The notes: generated by a model from the letters alone, not told the origin. DNA of 54,054 nucleotides from a virus (IMGVR_UViG_3300047300_000614:1-54054), one strand, 5' to 3'; shown: positions 1 through 8,272, numbered from the stretch's first letter. Numbers and translations are program-made.

Positions 1-50
1 ACATAATAATATATTAAATAATGTACAAATAACCTAAACAAAAAAAGCCT

Positions 51-635
51 ATGATTATAAACCTTTGGACACCACTGATTCTTAACCGTCTAACACTGAA
101 TCAGTTTGTCTACTTAGATTTTAGACACAAGGGAATAATACCCCCACCTGACTTAATCGATAGTCCTAACGTTGATAAAGCGTTAATACTAAAAGGATTA
201 ATGACGGATAAAGGTGCTATTACCCCAGCTGGTATTAAGATAATAGATGAGTTCTATGCTCAAATAGAGCCAAAGAAGAAAGTCCATATCACAAACCAGA
301 TGAAACACCCACAGATAGAAGATCTGTTGCTTGATTATCGAGACTGCTTTCCAAAAGGTGCAGTGTCAGGAAGAATACTAAGAACTAGTACTACAGATTT
401 AAAGAAACGTTTTAATGAGTTCTTTAAGAAGTATCCTGATTATACCTGGACTGAAGTACTTGATGCTACTGAGATGTATGCAAATACGTTTAAGAATGGT
501 CCTCACGGATACACTTATATGAAGAACTCAACATACTTTATTATGAAAGACGGAGTTTCTGAACTAGCTTCTACTATCGAAAGTCTTCGTGACACAGATG
601 GTGTTCCAGTATCTTCTGGATATGTTCATGACTAG
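51..635 (+). CDS. Conserved phage protein of unknown function, first gene of the replication module (194 aa)
   Basis: I do not recognise a named family. The first ~75 residues are mixed helical, and the second half is helix-rich and ends in a patch containing TYMKNSTYFIMKD, a pattern I associate with small phage proteins next to replication genes. There is no signal peptide or membrane segment. The ATG at 51 follows an A-rich leader (aaacaaaaaaagcct) with no Shine-Dalgarno site. It ends with TAG at 633-635, followed at once by more stops, so TAG is a real stop here. It lies 38 bases upstream of the DnaB-like helicase, so a helicase-loader or initiator role is possible, but this is inference from position only. 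Confidence 0.75.
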   Translation: MIINLWTPLILNRLTLNQFVYLDFRHKGIIPPPDLIDSPNVDKALILKGLMTDKGAITPAGIKIIDEFYAQIEPKKKVHITNQMKHPQIEDLLLDYRDCFPKGAVSGRILRTSTTDLKKRFNEFFKKYPDYTWTEVLDATEMYANTFKNGPHGYTYMKNSTYFIMKDGVSELASTIESLRDTDGVPVSSGYVHD

Positions 636-673
636 TTGTTTTTCTAGTAACTTTTTTGTATTTTTATCTTCCT

Positions 674-1678
674 ATGAGCACACAAATAACAGACATTTTA
701 GATGATGTAGTACCTTTATCGGTGATAAACCAGAAGGGTATAGACTACATTGAAAAGCGCAGAACAGGACAGATTAAATCCGTTATGTCACCATGGCCTA
801 GTATCAACGAAGTAACTATGGGTGGCTTTGAATGGGGAACAATCTCAGTTATTGCTGCAAGATCAGGAGGTGGTAAGACTACCTTTATGCTTGAGTTAAC
901 CCGCAATGTTCATGATCTAAACTCATCGCAAGATTTTCTTGTACTGGACTTCCAGTTTGAGATGACTGATGAAAAGATCGCATTAAGAGAGTATAGTCAA
1001 AAGACGGGACTATCAGTAAAAGATTTAGCTAGTGCATCAAAGCAGTTAGCTAGTACAGTAGTTGATTATCTTAAAGGGTATCTTGACTACAAGAAAGAAA
1101 AGTCACCAAACGACAAGATCTTTGTAATCACAAAGCGATGTACTGTATCTAATATTAGAGCATACATACTTGCAATGTGGGCAAAGTATCGTAAACCAAT
1201 GGTGATTACTATTGACCATAGTTACTTAGTAATGATGGGTACAGAGAAAAGTGAGTTGGCAATGTTGCATAACCTTGGTGTTATGATGACTGAGCTTAAA
1301 AAAGCAATCCCTTGTTTGTTTATTGTATTAAATCAGATGAACAGGGATATCGAGAGTAATGAGAGACGTACTCCAGGTAAAGCCGGTAATTATCCAAATA
1401 CTTCAGACATCTATGGTGGTGATGCTTTGTATAACCACGCTGACTTAATGATTGCTCTTGATAGACCATTTGAGAAGAACTTACTTATCTATGGCCCTCA
1501 GAAGTACAAAGTAGAGAAAGACCACGTCGCAGCTCACATACTAAAAGCTAGAGATGGTAAATCAGATTCAGTGCTGTTCTTTAGAGCAGACTTTGGTGCA
1601 AATAAGTTTGTTGAATGTCCAGAACCTGACAGAGAAGATCAGACAATAACAACAAGAAAGAGAGTAGTAAATCCTTAA
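674..1678 (+). CDS. DnaB-like replicative DNA helicase (RecA-type ATPase domain)
   Basis: Predicted 5'-3' replicative helicase that unwinds the phage fork. The Walker A motif ARSGGGKTT lies near residues 62-70 (from the ATG at 674), a strand reading FLVLDFQFEM follows, then Walker B VITIDHS, and then LFIVLNQMNRD with downstream YGGDALYNHADLMIALDRP, as in the DnaB C-terminal domain. At ~334 residues it lacks the long N-terminal primase-interaction domain of cellular DnaB (usually ~450-470 aa); only ~45 residues precede the ATPase. A longer reading from a TTG at 656 is possible, but the ATG at 674 is preferred. The primase lies ~2.3 kb downstream. Confidence 0.85.
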   Translation: MSTQITDILDDVVPLSVINQKGIDYIEKRRTGQIKSVMSPWPSINEVTMGGFEWGTISVIAARSGGGKTTFMLELTRNVHDLNSSQDFLVLDFQFEMTDEKIALREYSQKTGLSVKDLASASKQLASTVVDYLKGYLDYKKEKSPNDKIFVITKRCTVSNIRAYILAMWAKYRKPMVITIDHSYLVMMGTEKSELAMLHNLGVMMTELKKAIPCLFIVLNQMNRDIESNERRTPGKAGNYPNTSDIYGGDALYNHADLMIALDRPFEKNLLIYGPQKYKVEKDHVAAHILKARDGKSDSVLFFRADFGANKFVECPEPDREDQTITTRKRVVNP

Positions 1679-1680
1679 TA

Positions 1681-2439
1681 ATGTTTAATATGTTCAATAA
1701 ATTAGCTGGTGACTTTACGATCTTACGATCAGTCCCAAAAGCAGTGCCTGAACCAGTAGCTGAGCTAGGGCCGAATGTAATTAGTAAGACTAACATGACT
1801 GCAGAAGAAAAGAAACAACTGTATGTTAAGTTAACTCAGTATCATAAAGATGCTTTAGCAGATCATGGTTTTCCAATGGCAAAGGTAGAGTTTAAAACTA
1901 TCTGGCATGATGCTACAACAAACCAAGACTCTGTTAACCTATATGGTAATCAGTTTAGACGTAACTTCTTCTTTGAGATCTTGAAGTCTTCAGATGATAA
2001 GAAAGGTTATGTAACACAAGATGAACGTGTTTTATATACAGTTAATCCTAACTGTGTATACTATGAAGAGTATGCTTTGGCAAACGTTAATGCAAACGTT
2101 CTTGCAGATCAACCTGAGAATCGATTATATAGCGTTCCTTTAACAGATCTTATTGCTGTTGGTGTTAATGGTCAATATCTTGCAAAGGTGCAATTAGAAG
2201 CAGAGAAAGAAAGAAGAAGACAAGTAGCAGCACAAGCTCCTATACAAGAAGAGCCGGTTGTTAAAGACTCTTTTGAGTTAGAGTTTGAACAGTTATCTGC
2301 AAATGATTTCAAGGCAGAAGATCAACACTATAATAATCTTAGTGTTCTTGACTTACTTGCTATTATTCAGTGTGAGCCTATTAGTTCAAAAGAGTATCTT
2401 AATCAAGCAATAAACAAAATAAATAAACAACGTAAATAA
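1681..2439 (+). CDS. Unknown protein between helicase and Sak4-like ATPase (252 aa)
   Basis: No family recognised. The protein has a globular N-terminal two thirds containing several aromatic residues, then a charged, helical, probably coiled stretch around residues 175-190 (EAEKERRRQ) and an acidic linker leading to a C-terminal helical segment of ~45 residues. It begins two bases after the helicase stop, and its stop shares a base with the next ATG (TAATG at 2436-2440), so the three genes are almost certainly co-transcribed and translationally coupled. The context suggests an accessory replication or recombination factor. This is inferred from neighbours only. Confidence 0.75.
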   Translation: MFNMFNKLAGDFTILRSVPKAVPEPVAELGPNVISKTNMTAEEKKQLYVKLTQYHKDALADHGFPMAKVEFKTIWHDATTNQDSVNLYGNQFRRNFFFEILKSSDDKKGYVTQDERVLYTVNPNCVYYEEYALANVNANVLADQPENRLYSVPLTDLIAVGVNGQYLAKVQLEAEKERRRQVAAQAPIQEEPVVKDSFELEFEQLSANDFKAEDQHYNNLSVLDLLAIIQCEPISSKEYLNQAINKINKQRK

Positions 2440-3179
2440 TGGAAGAGATTAAGTTACCTACAGATAAAGTAAAAGCGGAAGTAAAGAATCCAAAGAATCT
2501 TATTATATTCGCAAAGCCAAAAGTTGGCAAGACTGAGTTACTAGCTGGACTACCAGAGTGTCTAATCTTAGACCTTGAAAGTGGTACTGACTATGTTGAT
2601 GCATTAAAGATCAAGGCAACATCCGTTAGAGACATAAAAGCCATCGGTGAGCAGATTTTAAAAGCAAATAAACCGTATAAGTATATTGCAGTAGATACAA
2701 TCACTGCCCTTGAAGACATCTGTTTACCTTTTGCAGAAGAGTTATACAGTAAGACATCAATGGGTAAGAACTGGTTAACAGAAGGTAAGCCTAAGTATAC
2801 AAGCTTATTGAACTTACCTAATGGTGCTGGTTATCCGTGGTTGAGAGAGGCGTTTACAAAAGTTATTGATTACATCAAGACTCTTGCACCTCACATTATT
2901 TTAGTTGGGCACGTTAAAGATACGATGCTAGAGAAGAACGGGGCAGAAGTAAACGTTCTTGATCTTGATTTAACAGGTAAGTTGAAACGAATCAGTACAT
3001 CTAACTCAGATGCTATTGGTTATCTGTATCGCAAAGGAAAGCAAAACTTCCTAAGCTTTAAAACTACAGATGAAATCTCATGTGGGGCAAGACCTACTCA
3101 CTTAAGAGATAAAGAGTTTATGGTATCAGAGATGACTGATAAAGGTCTGGTTACATATTGGGACCAAGTATTTATTTAA
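2439..3179 (+). CDS. Sak4-like RecA-fold single-strand annealing ATPase
   Basis: Predicted P-loop recombinase/annealing protein of the Sak4 type (phage nucleotide-binding AAA_24-like proteins), which pairs homologous single strands with the help of an SSB. Visible motifs are Walker A AKPKVGKTE (residues 25-33), the following strand LILDLESG (~42-49) and Walker B KYIAVDTITAL (~81-91). A later LVGHVKD fits the sensor strand of the family. The length of 246 aa is usual. The gene overlaps its upstream neighbour by one base and is followed 32 bases later by a probable SSB, the classical Sak4 arrangement. A PD-(D/E)XK exonuclease lies further down the same operon. Confidence 0.8.
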   Translation: MEEIKLPTDKVKAEVKNPKNLIIFAKPKVGKTELLAGLPECLILDLESGTDYVDALKIKATSVRDIKAIGEQILKANKPYKYIAVDTITALEDICLPFAEELYSKTSMGKNWLTEGKPKYTSLLNLPNGAGYPWLREAFTKVIDYIKTLAPHIILVGHVKDTMLEKNGAEVNVLDLDLTGKLKRISTSNSDAIGYLYRKGKQNFLSFKTTDEISCGARPTHLRDKEFMVSEMTDKGLVTYWDQVFI

Positions 3180-3211
3180 TGTAAACAATAATATAAAAAA
3201 CAAAAACAATC

Positions 3212-3907
3212 ATGATTAGTACAAAAGATTTCGCATCAGTAGAAGAAAGAGCAACAGCAAAAACTAGCCCAATCATTGGACCAGGAACCACAGAAGCACG
3301 CATTCAGAATGTTCAGTTACTTAAGAACCGTAGTTATGATACAGATGGCTCGGTTAGTTTAGTGTTAAACTTAGAAACTGCGCCAATAACAGATCCAAAC
3401 TTCCAAGGTTTCTTTATCAATCCAAGTGATCCGACAAGTCCTCGTCACTTAGGTCAGATTGGTCGTGTTAAGTATAAGGCTTATCCAATGAAGGATAGTA
3501 CTGTTACTCGTAACATGCCGGATGGTACAACAAAGACCATCAACAACAAGCGTGATAATGAGTATTTACAAGCAGTGATTAACTTAGCAAATACGTTAGG
3601 TGCTCCTATTAGAGAAGCAGTTGACAACATTGCAGCTTCAACTATCTTTGATCACGTTGATGCAGTTTCTCGTATCTTTGCTAATCGTTCAATGGTATTT
3701 ACTATTGCAGCAAGCGGTTACAAGAATGCAAAAGGTTATACAGCTTATGATTTGTATTTACCTTATGATAAGACAGGAAAGAAAGCTTATGTGTTAAAGG
3801 GTAACGAAGCTGATCTTATTACTTTTGACAAAGCACTACATGTTAGTGAGCCAAAAGAAGATAAGCCAGTTGCAGGTTTCGAACCAAACAACGACTTCAG
3901 CTTATAG
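3212..3907 (+). CDS. Probable single-stranded DNA-binding protein
   Basis: I infer an SSB role from three things: direct adjacency to the Sak4-like gene, a beta-rich N-terminal region (residues ~20-90), and a C-terminus ending in an asparagine/aspartate- and phenylalanine-rich tail (EPNNDFSL), similar in style to the acidic tip through which SSBs recruit partners. The sequence is not a plain match to bacterial OB-fold SSB, so this remains a prediction. Start ATG at 3212 follows an A-rich leader (aaaaaacaaaaacaatc). A strong terminator at 3932-3966 follows, which would let this abundant protein be made in excess over the downstream replication enzymes. Confidence 0.55.
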   Translation: MISTKDFASVEERATAKTSPIIGPGTTEARIQNVQLLKNRSYDTDGSVSLVLNLETAPITDPNFQGFFINPSDPTSPRHLGQIGRVKYKAYPMKDSTVTRNMPDGTTKTINNKRDNEYLQAVINLANTLGAPIREAVDNIAASTIFDHVDAVSRIFANRSMVFTIAASGYKNAKGYTAYDLYLPYDKTGKKAYVLKGNEADLITFDKALHVSEPKEDKPVAGFEPNNDFSL

Positions 3908-3931
3908 TATTAGTGGTTAGGTGATGTAAGA

Positions 3932-3966
3932 AAGGGTAGGGATAATGTCTCTGCCCTTCTTTTTTC
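3932..3966 (+). terminator. Rho-independent terminator after the SSB-like gene
   Basis: Arms 3932-3942 (AAGGGTAGGGA) and 3948-3958 (TCTCTGCCCTT) form an 11-bp stem with two G-U pairs and the 5-base loop TAATG, followed by a T-rich run at 3960-3965. It lies between two same-strand genes, so it likely reduces rather than abolishes transcription into the primase gene. Confidence 0.85.
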
Positions 3967-3986
3967 TCCTTTAATAACACACGGTT

Positions 3987-4994
3987 ATGCTTAGTACAAA
4001 AAACTTAATCTCAGATGTCAGATTAGTTCCATCAACATGGATCTTTGAGCATTATTGCAAGCTCTCAGATAAACTTGTTGGGCAAGATCTTAAAGTAAAG
4101 AGTCTCTTTAATCCAAAAGAACGTACACCAAGTATGTGTATCTACTTTGATCAGAAGAAAACTGTTTATAAGTTTAAGGACTTCTCAACAGACAAAGGCG
4201 GGGGAGCTATTGATTTAGTAAAACATTTGTATCAGTGTAGCTTTGGACAAGCAGCAGCAACTATTATTGAAGACTATAACGAGTTTATACTACACAATAA
4301 CGGAGGCTTTGATGTTCAAGAGTTTAAAAGCTATAGTAAGTATCGGGTCAAGGATACGTTTGTGAGACCATGGACAACAGCAGACCAGTATTACTGGACT
4401 AAGTTCAACATCGGATCCAGATTACTTGACGGACATAATGTTAAGCCATTACAATCTTACACTATGTTTAAAGATGAAGACGGTAAACCAAAGGAGCTTG
4501 AGATATCAGGCAAACATATCTATGGTTACTTTACAGCAACAGGTGATGTCTATAAGATATATCAACCCACTGTAAAAGATAAGAAGTTTATTAAAGTAGC
4601 GAACTATATCCAAGGTTCGGAACAATTAAAAGGTCATGACTACTTAGTTATTGCATCTAGTCTTAAAGATCTAATGGCACTTAAATCACTCAAACTTAGT
4701 ATTGATGTAGTTGCCCCAGATTCAGAGAATACAATGATCAAACAAGAAGTCATTGAAGAGTACAGCAGAAGATATAAAAAGATTATTACTATCTTTGACA
4801 ATGATGATGCTGGAATCCGGGCAATGAAAAAGTATCAAGAGCATTATGGTATACCTTATGTACATCTAAAGATGAGCAAAGATTTAGCTGATGCTGTAAA
4901 AGACTTTGGGCCTAGAGAGGTAATGATCAATCTTGTTCCTTTAATAACTAAACATATTACTAATGAGTCAGCCAACTTGGATGTACAAGCGTAA
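3987..4994 (+). CDS. DnaG-like DNA primase with atypical TOPRIM motif
   Basis: Predicted primase that makes RNA primers for lagging-strand synthesis with the DnaB-like helicase. The N-terminal ~90 residues resemble the CHC2-type domain in the pattern FNPKERTPSM...YKFKDFSTDKGGGAIDLV, but a full CHC2 cysteine/histidine set is not evident. A TOPRIM-like region follows: VIASSLKDLMAL (221-232), VVAPDSEN (241-248) and the metal-binding IFDNDDAG (269-276). In canonical TOPRIM the first motif holds an invariant glutamate (EGxxD); here serines 224-225 stand there, and only the Asp is kept. Similar 'xxSLKD' forms occur, to my memory, in other Bacteroidota phages. The gene overlaps the next start by 32 bases. 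Confidence 0.8.
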   Translation: MLSTKNLISDVRLVPSTWIFEHYCKLSDKLVGQDLKVKSLFNPKERTPSMCIYFDQKKTVYKFKDFSTDKGGGAIDLVKHLYQCSFGQAAATIIEDYNEFILHNNGGFDVQEFKSYSKYRVKDTFVRPWTTADQYYWTKFNIGSRLLDGHNVKPLQSYTMFKDEDGKPKELEISGKHIYGYFTATGDVYKIYQPTVKDKKFIKVANYIQGSEQLKGHDYLVIASSLKDLMALKSLKLSIDVVAPDSENTMIKQEVIEEYSRRYKKIITIFDNDDAGIRAMKKYQEHYGIPYVHLKMSKDLADAVKDFGPREVMINLVPLITKHITNESANLDVQA

Positions 4995-5406
4995 AGCTAT
5001 CACTTCTCTTGATAAGCTTCCAAAATACCACGAACTTGAAGGATTTGTCTATAAGATAACTAATCTGTCAACAGGTCAGATCTATATAGGTAAGAAGTCT
5101 TTGTATCATACAAAGAAGAAAAAGATCTCAGCTCGTACTAAAGCGGAAACAAAGACAAGAAAGACATTCGAGTATATAAAGAAAGAATCAGACTGGCTAA
5201 AGTATTATGGTTCAAGCAAAGAACTATCAGCAGATGTTAAGTTACTTGGAGTTGAGCAGTTCTCAAGAGAGATCTTAGAGTTATGCAAGACAAAGAAATA
5301 CTTAACATATGCTGAGTTTGCTTGGCAAGTTAAACTTGACGTATTAAGAACCAATTCATATAACGGTAATATACTAGGTAAATGGTATTCCCGGGATATG
5401 GAGTAA
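4963..5406 (+). CDS. GIY-YIG endonuclease, SegE-like
   Basis: A small stand-alone nuclease domain. The motif GFVYKITNLSTGQIYIGKKS (residues 28-47) is a GIY-YIG variant (VYK...YIG), followed by a lysine-rich stretch and WLKYYGSSKEL, which fits the phage SegE-type family, then the helical glutamate region. At 147 aa it has only the catalytic domain, with no DNA-targeting extension of a full homing endonuclease visible. The ATG at 4963 overlaps the primase end by 32 bases; an ATG at 4981 (MYKRKAI) is an alternative. It may be a homing endonuclease or a repair/recombination nuclease; no intron or intein is visible nearby. Confidence 0.75.
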   Translation: MSQPTWMYKRKAITSLDKLPKYHELEGFVYKITNLSTGQIYIGKKSLYHTKKKKISARTKAETKTRKTFEYIKKESDWLKYYGSSKELSADVKLLGVEQFSREILELCKTKKYLTYAEFAWQVKLDVLRTNSYNGNILGKWYSRDME

Positions 5407-5417
5407 ACAAAAAGACT

Positions 5418-5762
5418 ATGCCACAACTACATGAAACGATGATGGGACAAAAGTTGATATCAACAAACATCCCAGGTATTCACCACGAGTTAAAGCGTAT
5501 TGCAGATTTACTTGAGACTCTTGTCATAATGCAAGGTCACTCACAAAAAGCAAAAGATAATAGAGGTATTACATTATTAAAACCAGGTTCATACGTTGTC
5601 ACTATATACGGTGATGTATGGAATCTTGATAGAGATAGATGGAACTCAAATATCTGGCGTGGAGTATTAGAGACAGCAGTAACAACAAAGAAAGTTGGTA
5701 CTAATGTTAAAGCAGCCACAAAGCGTGATGCATTATTAATGATAGAAGAAAAATATAAGTAA
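5418..5762 (+). CDS. Unknown small phage protein (114 aa)
   Basis: No family recognised. The N-terminus includes a helical stretch (HHELKRIADLLETLVIMQG), followed by a beta-rich region and a basic helical C-terminus. I chose the ATG at 5418 over the one at 5382, because 5382 lies inside the GIY-YIG gene and the leader before 5418 (gagtaaacaaaaagact) matches the A-rich leaders of neighbouring genes. It is part of the tightly packed + strand operon. Confidence 0.6.
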   Translation: MPQLHETMMGQKLISTNIPGIHHELKRIADLLETLVIMQGHSQKAKDNRGITLLKPGSYVVTIYGDVWNLDRDRWNSNIWRGVLETAVTTKKVGTNVKAATKRDALLMIEEKYK

Positions 5763-5763
5763 G

Positions 5764-5931
5764 ATGGAAGACCCAATTATTGAAGCTGTTATAGAACAGA
5801 TGAAGGAAGATTTTGCAATGCAGGATGTAACAGCAATCTATGAGTTACTAGAGTTTTTACCAAAGAAAAACTTATTAGGTTATCTTCCAGAAGAAGTAGC
5901 AGACGCGCTTATAAAACAAGAAAAACAATGA
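5764..5931 (+). CDS. Small acidic phage protein (55 aa)
   Basis: A 55-residue reading frame beginning MEDPIIEAVIEQMKEDFA and containing YELLEFLPKKNLLGYLPEE. It starts one base after the previous stop, and its stop overlaps the next ATG (ATGA at 5928-5931), a layout that strongly supports translation. It is predicted to be all helical and is acidic. I recall similar short proteins from other phage replication modules, but no function is known to me. Confidence 0.65.
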   Translation: MEDPIIEAVIEQMKEDFAMQDVTAIYELLEFLPKKNLLGYLPEEVADALIKQEKQ

Positions 5932-6131
5932 AAGATCAATATGCAGTAATACTAAACTTTGAAACACAAACTATTGATGTCTTAAGTTTAGATAATCTTC
6001 CACAAGGTGAAGATGTAGAGTTATTCATTGAAGATACTCTTGATTACAGTCTTAGTAACTGTGAATGGATGGTTACAAATGATATTACACCAAAGCACTT
6101 AAACTTTAATAAAGCTCATGGTACAGAATAA
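5928..6131 (+). CDS. Unknown small acidic protein (67 aa)
   Basis: Starts by ATGA overlap with the 55-aa gene and overlaps the next gene by 14 bases. The composition is acidic (many Asp/Glu), with a beta-strand start (QYAVILNFETQTIDVLSL) followed by a helix. No family is recognised. Overlap on both sides supports it as a real gene. Confidence 0.6.
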   Translation: MKDQYAVILNFETQTIDVLSLDNLPQGEDVELFIEDTLDYSLSNCEWMVTNDITPKHLNFNKAHGTE

Positions 6132-6297
6132 AAGAACAGAAGAAGCTTGTTTAGATTTACTAGGCTTCTTAGAGAGAATAGAATCAACAACACAGGATAA
6201 AACTACTGCTGCTGAGATTCGCAATTACTTATACCAACAAGGTTATTGGTCAAAAAATAACGAAGTAGACCACAGCAATGAAACATCTGGTATATAA
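6118..6297 (+). CDS. Unknown small protein (59 aa)
   Basis: Begins MVQNKRTEEACLDLLGFLER and contains AAEIRNYLYQQGYWSKNN. It is helical, with no recognised domain. It overlaps the upstream gene by 14 bases and the downstream DUF7695-like gene by 20 bases. It fills what would otherwise be a ~146-base gap in an operon that has almost none, which is the main argument that it is translated. Confidence 0.5.
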   Translation: MVQNKRTEEACLDLLGFLERIESTTQDKTTAAEIRNYLYQQGYWSKNNEVDHSNETSGI

Positions 6298-6673
6298 CGC
6301 AGTGCGCTGTAAAGCCTGCAAGAAGAAACTAGTATCAGCGCATACACATGATTACAAAGTATGCGGATGTCCTCAAGAGACTATGGTTGATGGAGGTCTT
6401 AGTTATGAAAGATATGGGGGACTTGATCTTAATATGGTTGAGTCCCTTCATGTTTACGATGATGCTCCAATAACAACTATAAGAAAGTTATTTAAATGGG
6501 GTACACGTGGTAAAGATGGTAGTAAGAAACTAAAGTTTGTCAAACTAAAAGATATAACGGATGATCATCTACTAGCTTTACTTGAGTATAACTGCTCAGA
6601 TTGGATTAAAACAATATTTCAAAGTGAATATAACTACAGAACAGATTATGGAAAACGAACACTTAATGGATAG
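6278..6673 (+). CDS. Small zinc-finger-like phage protein (DUF7695-like)
   Basis: The N-terminal CKAC (residues 12-15), followed by histidines in HTHD and by CGC near residues 29-31, looks like a treble-clef or zinc-ribbon site. After it come DGG and YERYGG, then TTIRKLFKWGTRGKDG. This resembles a widespread family of small phage and bacterial proteins (DUF7695, from memory) of unknown role. The 3' end overlaps the start of the exonuclease gene by ~26 bases. A DNA- or protein-binding role through zinc is inference. Confidence 0.65.
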   Translation: MKHLVYNAVRCKACKKKLVSAHTHDYKVCGCPQETMVDGGLSYERYGGLDLNMVESLHVYDDAPITTIRKLFKWGTRGKDGSKKLKFVKLKDITDDHLLALLEYNCSDWIKTIFQSEYNYRTDYGKRTLNG

Positions 6674-7652
6674 CTTTTACGGACAACCGTTTAATTTTAG
6701 TTACAGCAGCCTTAGCCGGTTACTGTGGAATCCTAAGTCTTTTAAAGACGTATACATTGATGGTAATAGAGAAGAGATTATTGCGGACCACTTAATAAAA
6801 GGTAAGCTTATTCATAATCTTATCTTAGAGCCTGATACATTACAGAAGAACTATATCGTAATGCCAACAGATTTGCCAACAGCAAAGACAAAGACAGTAA
6901 TCGATAGAGTATATGCTCACAAAGAGCAATTAGTTGATGACTCAAGAGAAGAGTTAGAAGATTTTAGTGGTGCTATCCTTGATGTTATGAAAGACATGGG
7001 ATACTTTCAGAACTTAAAGACTGATAATCAACGCATTGAAAAGATTGTAACACTTGATAACTTAGTTTACTGGTCCTTCTTAAAGATGAAGAAAGGTAAA
7101 GACTTAATCGATCAAGAGACTCTTACTTTCTGTACTCAAGCAGTTGAGACTATTAAGTCACACCCAGAAGTATGTGAGCTACTTGGTTTACACTTAGACA
7201 GTATGTCTGGCAATATTGAGACTATAAACGAGAAGATGTTCTTTATCCATAACTATAAAGACTATCCGTTTGGTTTAAAAGGTATTATTGACAACCTTAA
7301 GATTGATCATGACCAAAAGAAGATCTTTATAAACGACTTAAAGACCACTTCAAAAGATCTAATAAACTTTGATGGTTCTATTGAACACTACTCTTACTGG
7401 ATGCAAGCAGCGATATACTATGAGTTAGTATCAGTAAACTTTAAAGATCTATTAGATAATGGTTATACTATTGAGTTTAACTTTATTGCTATTGATAGAA
7501 ACTATTGTACGTATGCATTTGGTGTGTCAGACTCTAGTCTTAATGCATGGCGTGAACGTTTAGGTGAGACTCTTGATAAAGCTGAATGGCACTATAAAGA
7601 AAGAAATTATTATCTTCCTTATGAACTTGCCAGTAAAAAAGTATATTTGTAG
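6648..7652 (+). CDS. PD-(D/E)XK superfamily exonuclease
   Basis: Predicted DNA exonuclease of the phage PD-(D/E)XK type (DUF3799/RecB-like), which produces single strands for the Sak4-like annealing protein. The N-terminal FSYSSLSRLLWNPKSF and ADHLIKGKLIHNLILEP match the helical entry region with its conserved G-x-x-x-H. The catalytic core reads GLKGIIDNLKID followed by IFINDLKTT, giving the D...(D)xK signature, and then YSYWMQAAIYYEL, the Q-x-x-x-Y-like helix. Length is ~334 aa. I prefer the ATG at 6648 to 6582, since 6582 would overlap the upstream gene by 92 bases. Confidence 0.75.
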   Translation: MENEHLMDSFYGQPFNFSYSSLSRLLWNPKSFKDVYIDGNREEIIADHLIKGKLIHNLILEPDTLQKNYIVMPTDLPTAKTKTVIDRVYAHKEQLVDDSREELEDFSGAILDVMKDMGYFQNLKTDNQRIEKIVTLDNLVYWSFLKMKKGKDLIDQETLTFCTQAVETIKSHPEVCELLGLHLDSMSGNIETINEKMFFIHNYKDYPFGLKGIIDNLKIDHDQKKIFINDLKTTSKDLINFDGSIEHYSYWMQAAIYYELVSVNFKDLLDNGYTIEFNFIAIDRNYCTYAFGVSDSSLNAWRERLGETLDKAEWHYKERNYYLPYELASKKVYL

Positions 7653-7670
7653 TACAAAACCAAAACACAG

Positions 7671-8249
7671 ATGACAAAGTATATCCTACGCTCACTTTAT
7701 GATAAGTACTTTCAGAAGTCAAAGACTTTCCTGTTACCTTATGTTCTACCAGATCGCAAGAAAATTGCTCAACCAGAGAACGTTTATGTTGCATGGAAAG
7801 GAAGATACACTGTAAAGAAAAAAAGACTTATTGTTGTATACAAGGCGGGGGATAAATCAGCTGCATTCAAAAAGGCGGAGGCTGCTATGGTAGCTTCCCC
7901 TTTATTTGAATTAAGAGAAGTATCTCCAGATAAGAAGCAGATCATCTTTGTCTTTAACTTTTCAAAAAGAGCAAAAGACTGGAACAACTTTATTGAAGGT
8001 AAGTATTCTAAACTTAGTGACCACCTCAAACTTGCAATATTGCACTTTTATAGCGAAGGTACTTCTGAGTTCTTGTATATACACTCTTATTTGTATCCAG
8101 ATGCATACTTTGAAGACTATGCTCATCACCTTGATGTTAGTGTTAAACTACTAGCTGAAGTAGGTGAGCTATGTGATAAGTATAATCCTGATAAAGAAAC
8201 TTTTAGTTTAGTTGCTGAAGATTTGGAGATCTTAGAAAAAGCAGTTTAA
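7671..8249 (+). CDS. Unknown phage protein (192 aa)
   Basis: No family recognised. The protein is basic at its N-terminus (YFQKSKTFLLPY, then KKKRLIVVYKAG), has a beta-hairpin-like middle and an acidic helical C-terminus. It sits directly after the exonuclease with the leader tacaaaaccaaaacacag. A TATATTTG at 7642-7649 resembles the -7 element of Bacteroidota promoters, but no TTG stands at the right distance upstream. A role in DNA metabolism is inferred only from position. Confidence 0.7.
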   Translation: MTKYILRSLYDKYFQKSKTFLLPYVLPDRKKIAQPENVYVAWKGRYTVKKKRLIVVYKAGDKSAAFKKAEAAMVASPLFELREVSPDKKQIIFVFNFSKRAKDWNNFIEGKYSKLSDHLKLAILHFYSEGTSEFLYIHSYLYPDAYFEDYAHHLDVSVKLLAEVGELCDKYNPDKETFSLVAEDLEILEKAV

Positions 8250-8272
8250 TTTGTAAAAAACCAACCAACCTT

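Noticed and set aside
4963-5406. GIY-YIG gene as evidence of an intron in the primase gene
   Set aside because: The primase frame is continuous and the nuclease simply overlaps its 3' end; no split gene is visible.
5205-8029. - strand frames opposite replication genes (5205-5426, 5537-5776, 7540-7794, 7784-8029)
   Set aside because: They are antisense to tightly packed genes with recognisable domains or clear operon spacing.
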